The notes beneath the pieces were generated by a model, which had not been told where the DNA came from, ran no database searches, and worked only from the letters and a program-made list of their open reading frames with translations. The position numbers were made by a program, and so were the translations under genes. Source: JACKLD01 sp049297695 (GTDB taxonomy: Bacteria > Pseudomonadota > Alphaproteobacteria > UBA2136 > UBA6156). From it: a DNA stretch of 64,000 bases. The stretch spans positions 1 through 64,000 of the forward strand of contig JBAQUT010000036.1 of assembly GCA_049297695.1 (NCBI GenBank). The letters are read 5' to 3'. Below, piece after piece: positions 59,249-64,000 of this stretch; the first letter of the stretch is position 1, and every line of letters starts with the position of its first letter.

Positions 59249-59728
59249 TTACGGCACCATCACCCGTTCGGTGGCGTGGAAGGTGTTGGGGCCGTGCTGC
59301 ACGGTAAGCGTAACATCCCATGGGCCGCTGCGGGGCCATGGGGTGGCTACGGTGTAGGTGCCGGCGGTAGCTTCGGTGAGCGTGAAGGTTTGGGCGGGGG
59401 CATCGTTCAACGGGCGTTGTACGGTGGCGGTAACGGTGGCGCCTGAAAGGGGGTTCGTTTGGGCATCGGCCAAGGTGTAGGTTAACGAAGCTGGAAAAGT
59501 GTGGGTGGCCCGCACCAAGGCCCAACCAAGGTGCTGCTGGGTGGCTTGGGCGGCAAGCTGGGTGTTGTAGGCCAAGCCGTCTTCATACGCTGTGGGGCTT
59601 ACCACGCCACGGCTGCTGGTAACGGCCAGATAGGCCATGAAGATATTCACCCCCAGCACCACGGCAAACACGGCCAGAAGCAGAAACAGTGTTTTGCGGG
59701 CCCAGAGGCGGTTGGTGTCGGATGTCAT
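59249..59728 (-). CDS. ccoH: cbb3 oxidase assembly protein CcoH/FixH
   Basis: The 159-residue protein has one TM helix (about 13-33, LLLAVFAVVLGVNIFMAYLAV) and a periplasmic Ig-like domain of FixH type. It stabilises the cbb3 assembly intermediate with CcoG/I. 9 bp after ccoG. Confidence 0.9.
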   Translation of the reverse strand: MTSDTNRLWARKTLFLLLAVFAVVLGVNIFMAYLAVTSSRGVVSPTAYEDGLAYNTQLAAQATQQHLGWALVRATHTFPASLTYTLADAQTNPLSGATVTATVQRPLNDAPAQTFTLTEATAGTYTVATPWPRSGPWDVTLTVQHGPNTFHATERVMVP

Positions 59729-59737
59729 GGGGTTACC

Positions 59738-61189
59738 TTACTCCCGTTCGGGTGCGATGAAAACCGTGGTGTAGGTTTCGGTGCCACCTGTGCCGCTTAA
59801 GGTGAAGGTAACCGGGGTGTGGCTTTGGGCAAACACCGTGGGCGAGACAGTGGCAAACACCGTAAACTCGGCCACTTTGCCGGGGTTGATGGTGAGAGAG
59901 AGGGCTCCGTTGGAATGAGGCTGAACATCTGCCGTGCGGAGGTGCAAAGGCAGCGTGCTGGTAAGGGTGTAAGTGGCGGGTTGCCATGTTTTGTTACCCA
60001 CGCGCACGGTGTAGGTGTTGCGGATGTCGTGGTTGGAGAGATTCACAAACAACGGGTTGCGCTGGTGCAGCATGGAGAGGGTAACCAACGGACGGTGCGT
60101 AAGGCTGTACAGCATGGTAACGCTGACAACGGCCATGATGCTGGCATATATGACGGTGCGGGGGCGCACAAACCGGCCTGCCTTCCACGTGCCCCACCAG
60201 CCGATGTTGGCGGGGATGGTGTTGTTGAGGGTGTTGTAACGGATGAGCCCTGCCGGTTTGCCCAGCTTGGTCATAACCGTGGCGCAGGCGTCCACGCACA
60301 GGCCGCAATTGATGCAGCGGTATTGCTGGCCGTCGCGGATGTCGATACCCGTGGGGCATACGGCAATGCAGCGCCCGCAATCCACGCAATCGCCATGGCT
60401 GGCGCCTTTGCCACGGGGTTCGCCGCGTTGGGAATCATACGTGACCAACATGCTCTCTTCATCAAACATGGCGCCTTGGAAACGGGCGTAGGGGCACATG
60501 TAGGTGCACACTTGTTCCCGCGCAAAGCCAGCCATGACGTACGTGCTGAAGGTGAGGAACACCATCCAGAACGTGGGGATGAAATCAAACTGCCCGTGCA
60601 GCATGTTGCTCCACAGCGTGGGGGCATCGTGGAAGTAAAACACCCAGGCCCCGCCCGTGGCGAGGCCGATGAGAATCCATGACACATGCTTGGCGGATTT
60701 GCGCCAGAGTTTATTGAAACTCCATGGTGCGTTGTTGAGCTTCACTTGGGCGTTGCGGTCGCCTTCAAAAAAACGCTCAACATGGAGGAATAAATCAGTC
60801 CACACCGTTTGCGGGCAAGCATAGCCGCACCATACGCGGCCAAACAGGGTGGTGGCGAAAAACAGGCCAAGGGCGCCCAGCAGTAAAAGGCCGGTAAAGT
60901 AAAACACTTCTTGGGGCCAAACCTCGATGAAGAAAAAGTAAAACTTCCGTTCCATTACATCCACCAAAATAGCTTGGTTGGGGGCGCCAACGCCGCGCTC
61001 CCAGCGTACCCAGGGCATGAGGTAGTAAATGCCCAACAACAGGGCCATCACGGCCCATTTGGTGCGGCGGAAGGTGCCATCCACCTTGGCGGGATAGATG
61101 GATTTACGGGCTTCAAACAGCCCCATCAACCCTACCTTGTCGGTATCCACGGGGGGTGGGGCTTCGGGGAGGATTTCAATATGGGGCAC
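59738..61189 (-). CDS. ccoG: Cytochrome oxidase accessory iron-sulfur protein CcoG/FixG
   Basis: The 483-residue membrane protein has TM helices in the N-terminal half and near residue 340. A ferredoxin-type two-cluster motif is present: GDCVDCGRCIAVCPTGIDI and CINCGLCVDAC. The C-terminal ~130 residues form an Ig-like periplasmic domain. It reduces Cu(II) during cbb3 assembly. Order ccoG-H-I-S is canonical. Confidence 0.94.
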   Translation of the reverse strand: MPHIEILPEAPPPVDTDKVGLMGLFEARKSIYPAKVDGTFRRTKWAVMALLLGIYYLMPWVRWERGVGAPNQAILVDVMERKFYFFFIEVWPQEVFYFTGLLLLGALGLFFATTLFGRVWCGYACPQTVWTDLFLHVERFFEGDRNAQVKLNNAPWSFNKLWRKSAKHVSWILIGLATGGAWVFYFHDAPTLWSNMLHGQFDFIPTFWMVFLTFSTYVMAGFAREQVCTYMCPYARFQGAMFDEESMLVTYDSQRGEPRGKGASHGDCVDCGRCIAVCPTGIDIRDGQQYRCINCGLCVDACATVMTKLGKPAGLIRYNTLNNTIPANIGWWGTWKAGRFVRPRTVIYASIMAVVSVTMLYSLTHRPLVTLSMLHQRNPLFVNLSNHDIRNTYTVRVGNKTWQPATYTLTSTLPLHLRTADVQPHSNGALSLTINPGKVAEFTVFATVSPTVFAQSHTPVTFTLSGTGGTETYTTVFIAPERE

Positions 61190-61207
61190 GGGCGTTGCTT
61201 GCGGTGG

Positions 61208-62158
61208 TTACTGGGCCGTAGGCTCGGTAGGGGATGGAACGGTTGCAGAGGCATCCACAACCATGGGGGCTGCAACAGCTTCGGCTTCGCCACCACCCAA
61301 ACCGTGCACGTACACGGCCAGTTTTTTGATGTCGGTGGGGGTGAGTTTTGGGCCCCAGGCAGGCATCACGCCGGCACGGCCGTTGGCAATCACATCCATA
61401 CGGTCGGCTGTGGTGTTTCCGTACTGCCAGATGGCGTTGTTGAGGGGCGGGGCACCCATGTCGCGGTTGCCTTCGCCATTGTTCCCGTGGCAGCTGGTGC
61501 AGTTTTCGGCAAACACCGTGGCACCGCGTTGGGTGGATTCGTTGGCGGCATAGCCGTACGCCAAGGTGGCAAGGTAGTTGGCGACGTCTTGGATTTGGTC
61601 GTGCGTGAGAACCTCGTCTTTTCCAAACGCCAACATGTTGCCGGGGTTGCGGGCTTCGGCATCGGTGGTGTTGCGCACGCCGTGGGTGATGGTGAAGGCA
61701 ATGGCGGAGAGGCTGCCACCGTGGATCCATTCGTCATCCAACAGGTTGGGGTAACCTTTGACGCCCGCACCGCCGCTGCCGTGACATTGGCTGCAATGCA
61801 TGGCAAACAAAGCCTTACCTGCGGCGGTGGCGTAGGTATTAAGGTTGGGGTCTTTTTGGATATCCAACACGTCGGTTTGGGCGATGCTGGCATCCAACCC
61901 CGCTTTGCCTTCTTGGCCTGCGGCCAGTTCGGAGTTCAACATTTTGAGAGAAGTCCAGCCAGACGTGCCTTCTTTCCCACCGGGAATGGCTGGGTAGTAA
62001 ATTACATAACCAATGGCAAAAACGATGCACAGCATAAACACCCATACCCACCAGCGGGGAAGGGGGTTGTTGTACTCTTGGATGCCATCCCAGCTATGGC
62101 CAGTTGTGGAGGCGTTGCCTTGTTTGTCTTTGGTTTGATTGTCGATCCGGCGGTTCAT
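61208..62158 (-). CDS. ccoP: cbb3 oxidase diheme subunit CcoP
   Basis: The 316-residue protein has an N-terminal TM helix (about 35-57) and a diheme periplasmic part. Heme c motifs are CSQCH (122-126) and CTSCH (220-224), each with a downstream Met ligand region. It passes electrons from cytochrome c to CcoO. It overlaps none of its neighbours. Confidence 0.94.
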   Translation of the reverse strand: MNRRIDNQTKDKQGNASTTGHSWDGIQEYNNPLPRWWVWVFMLCIVFAIGYVIYYPAIPGGKEGTSGWTSLKMLNSELAAGQEGKAGLDASIAQTDVLDIQKDPNLNTYATAAGKALFAMHCSQCHGSGGAGVKGYPNLLDDEWIHGGSLSAIAFTITHGVRNTTDAEARNPGNMLAFGKDEVLTHDQIQDVANYLATLAYGYAANESTQRGATVFAENCTSCHGNNGEGNRDMGAPPLNNAIWQYGNTTADRMDVIANGRAGVMPAWGPKLTPTDIKKLAVYVHGLGGGEAEAVAAPMVVDASATVPSPTEPTAQ

Positions 62159-62162
62159 GAGA

Positions 62163-62333
62163 TTAGTCCTTCAACATTTTACGGGCTTGGTCTTGGTAGT
62201 ATGATTTGGCACCGGGGCGGTAGACCCACAGGGTAACGGCGATAAAAATACCACCAAAAATCACCAACCCGATGGCCGAACACACGGCCTTAACGGTGGC
62301 AAAGTCGTATCCGGCAAGCAGGGAGGCGATCAT
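62163..62333 (-). CDS. ccoQ: cbb3 oxidase small subunit CcoQ
   Basis: The 56-residue frame reads MIASLLAGYDFATVKAV, then one TM helix and the conserved WVYRPGAKSYYQDQARKML end. It overlaps the ccoO stop by one base (TGATG). It stabilises the CcoP-CcoNO contact. Confidence 0.92.
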   Translation of the reverse strand: MIASLLAGYDFATVKAVCSAIGLVIFGGIFIAVTLWVYRPGAKSYYQDQARKMLKD

Positions 62334-63052
62334 CAGCGGGCCTCCGGTGTGTAGGTGGTAAAGTCGACCAACGTGCCCAGCATTTGCAGGTAGGCAATCA
62401 AGGCGTCCATTTCGGTCAGTTTGGCGGGGTTGCCATCAAACTCGGCCACCACGGCTTTGGGGTAACGGGCGGTCACGCCCTCGGCCACGCCGCTTTCATT
62501 CGCTTGGTCTTTCATATCTTGGGCGGCAAATTCAATCTGTTCATCCGTGTAGGGCACGCCCACCATGCGGAGGGTTTTCAGGTGGTCGGCAATGTTGGGG
62601 ATGTCCAGCGCGTTGTCGGCCAAAAAGGCGTAGCGGGGCATCACGCTTTCGGGCACCACGGCGCGGGGGTTCATCATGTGCTCTGTGTGCCATGCGTTGC
62701 TGTAGCGGCCGCCCACGCGGGCCAAATCCGGCCCTGTGCGTTTGCTGCCCCATTGGAAGGGGTGGTCGTACATGCTTTCGGCCGCCAAGCTGTAATGGCC
62801 GTAGCGCTCCACTTCATCGCGGAAGGGGCGTATCATTTGGCTGTGGCAGGTGTAGCAGCCTTCGCGGATGTAAATGTTGCGGCCTGCCAGCTCTAGCGGG
62901 CTGTAGGGGCGCATGCCTTGAACCTTTTCAATGGTGCTTTCCACCACGAACAGGGGCACAATTTCCACCAAGCCGCCAATGGCCACCGTGATGAGGCTCC
63001 CCACCAGCAACAGCAGGGCGTTTTTCTCAAAAAATTTATGGAGTTTGAGCAT
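62333..63052 (-). CDS. ccoO: cbb3 oxidase monoheme subunit CcoO
   Basis: The 239-residue protein has an N-terminal TM helix (about 13-33) and the heme c motif CYTCH (66-70) in the YIREGCYTCHSQMIRPF segment. Met ligand lies in a later loop. Standard length. It is the electron-entry subunit next to CcoN. Confidence 0.95.
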   Translation of the reverse strand: MLKLHKFFEKNALLLLVGSLITVAIGGLVEIVPLFVVESTIEKVQGMRPYSPLELAGRNIYIREGCYTCHSQMIRPFRDEVERYGHYSLAAESMYDHPFQWGSKRTGPDLARVGGRYSNAWHTEHMMNPRAVVPESVMPRYAFLADNALDIPNIADHLKTLRMVGVPYTDEQIEFAAQDMKDQANESGVAEGVTARYPKAVVAEFDGNPAKLTEMDALIAYLQMLGTLVDFTTYTPEAR

Positions 63053-63063
63053 GGTGTTTCTCC

Positions 63064-64000
63064 TTATACCTTGGCGGTTTTCATAAAGTCGGGCACGGCG
63101 GTGGTGGGAGGCGTGGCCCGGGGGCTACCCACGGGGCGTTCCTTCCGCACGTTGCCTCGGATGGTTTGGTACACGTTCCATACCATGAAGAAGGTGCCGA
63201 GCAGGAACACAAACCCGCCCAAGGCCCGTATCAGGTAGTACGGGTGCATTTGTTCCACCGTTTCGGCAAAGCTGTAGGTAAGGAAGCCGTACTCGTTGTA
63301 CGCCCGCCACATAAGCCCTTGCATGATGCCTGACACCCACATGGCGCAGATGTACAGGATGATGCCGATGGTGCTGGTCCAGAAATGCCAGTTGATCAGC
63401 TGGTACGAGTACATGCGTTCGCGCTTCCACAGCACGGGTACAAGGTAATAAATGCAGCTGAAGCTAATGAGCGCCACCCAGCCCAAGGCACCGCTGTGCA
63501 CGTGGCCGATGGTCCAATCGGTGTAGTGGCTAAGCCCGTTGACGCTTTTGATGCTCATCATGGGGCCTTCAAAGGTGCTCATGCCGTAGAACGAGAGAGA
63601 CGTAATCATCAGGCGGAGCACGGGGTCGTACCGTAGGCGTTCCCACGCGCCGGAAAGGGTCATGATGCCGTTGATCATCCCGCCCCAGCTGGGCATCCAC
63701 AGCATGATGCTGAACACCATGCCGAGGGTTTGAGCCCAATCCGGCAAGGCCGTGTAGTGCAAGTGGTGGGGGCCGGCCCAGATGTACAAAAAGATAAGTG
63801 CCCAAAAGTGGATGATGGACAGGCGGTAGCTGTAAACCGGCTTGCCGATATGCTTGGGCACAAAGTAGTACATCATGGCCAAAAATCCAGCGGTGAGGAA
63901 AAAGCCCACGGCATTGTGGCCGTACCACCATTGGATGAGGGCATCCTGCACACCCGCATATGCCCCGTAGCTTTTGGCGCCGAGGAAACCGACGGGAACA
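63064..64000 (-). CDS. ccoN: cbb3 oxidase catalytic subunit I CcoN (partial)
   Basis: The gene starts beyond base 64000; about 312 C-terminal residues are seen. GAKSYGAYAGVQDALIQWWYGHNAVGFFL is the heme-copper region with His ligands, followed by the TM helices with YSYRLSIIHFWALIF and SHYTDWTIGHVHSGALGW. The last helices end FFMVWNVYQTIRG and a short tail. It reduces O2 at low tension. Confidence 0.95.
   Translation of the reverse strand, partial: VPVGFLGAKSYGAYAGVQDALIQWWYGHNAVGFFLTAGFLAMMYYFVPKHIGKPVYSYRLSIIHFWALIFLYIWAGPHHLHYTALPDWAQTLGMVFSIMLWMPSWGGMINGIMTLSGAWERLRYDPVLRLMITSLSFYGMSTFEGPMMSIKSVNGLSHYTDWTIGHVHSGALGWVALISFSCIYYLVPVLWKRERMYSYQLINWHFWTSTIGIILYICAMWVSGIMQGLMWRAYNEYGFLTYSFAETVEQMHPYYLIRALGGFVFLLGTFFMVWNVYQTIRGNVRKERPVGSPRATPPTTAVPDFMKTAKV

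Overview
The window is 64 kb of a GC-rich proteobacterial chromosome. It is most probably alphaproteobacterial. The evidence is the pairing of an RNase E-type endonuclease with an AMIN-domain amidase nearby, a mitochondrial-type NFU1/NifU protein, a monofunctional prephenate dehydratase with an ACT domain, and a complete ccoNOQP-GHIS cluster followed by a Crp/Fnr regulator. Two traits fit less well. The tmRNA gene is one-piece rather than circularly permuted, and heme A synthase has the Cys-containing signature I associate with beta/gammaproteobacteria. A deep or unusual alphaproteobacterial branch is the best guess, and no species can be named.

Layout. 1-9.5 kb: partial quinone oxidoreductase, M48 protease with TPRs, RNase E, two ABC permeases split by a foreign gene, and AmiC. 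9.5-12.7 kb: tRNA-Met/Ile(CAT), tRNA-Asn, DEAD-box helicase, small membrane proteins, tRNA-Ser. 12.7-25 kb: HisC-like aminotransferase, RlmJ, Nudix, cytochrome oxidase assembly genes ctaA-ctaB-ctaG, DnaB, a GGDEF protein, ScsB/DsbD. 25-41 kb: AsmA/YhdP-like protein, PheA, PBP1A, TrhO, tRNA-Arg, prepilin peptidase, a short CCA-adding enzyme, SCO1, YajC-SecD-SecF, superoxide dismutase. 41-44 kb: PIF1-like helicase, tmRNA, tRNA-Val, tRNA-Tyr. 43.87-52.16 kb: an integrated 8.2-kb mobile element. 52-56 kb: HI0933-type flavoprotein, XRE regulator, NFU1, tRNA-Thr, an OmpW porin behind a perfect FNR box. 56-64 kb (minus strand): Crp/Fnr regulator and the cbb3 oxidase operon ccoNOQP-ccoGHIS, with ccoN running off the end.

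The most interesting part is the element inserted in tRNA-Tyr. It has 56-bp direct att repeats, a tyrosine integrase, an excisionase-like protein, a RepA-type AAA ATPase and a umuDC pair, but no capsid, relaxase or terminase genes. It therefore looks like a phage-satellite or minimal integrative element. Its UmuD aligns gap-free with E. coli UmuD, yet both catalytic residues are replaced (Ser60 to Ala, Lys97 to Arg), so it should be unable to cleave itself. A structured leader with mutually exclusive hairpins precedes a small secreted protein of the element.

A second theme is a set of single AT-rich genes dropped between GC-rich housekeeping genes, often within conserved operons: at 2.5-2.9, 6.5-7.0, 9.06-9.5, 14.8-15.3, 17.1-17.5, 33.3-33.8 and 35.3-35.8 kb. 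One has apparently cost its neighbour (dppC) its N-terminus. The respiratory genes form a functional theme: heme A synthesis (ctaA, ctaB), Cu delivery (ctaG, SCO1, ccoI, ccoG/H) and the microaerobic cbb3 oxidase with its regulator.
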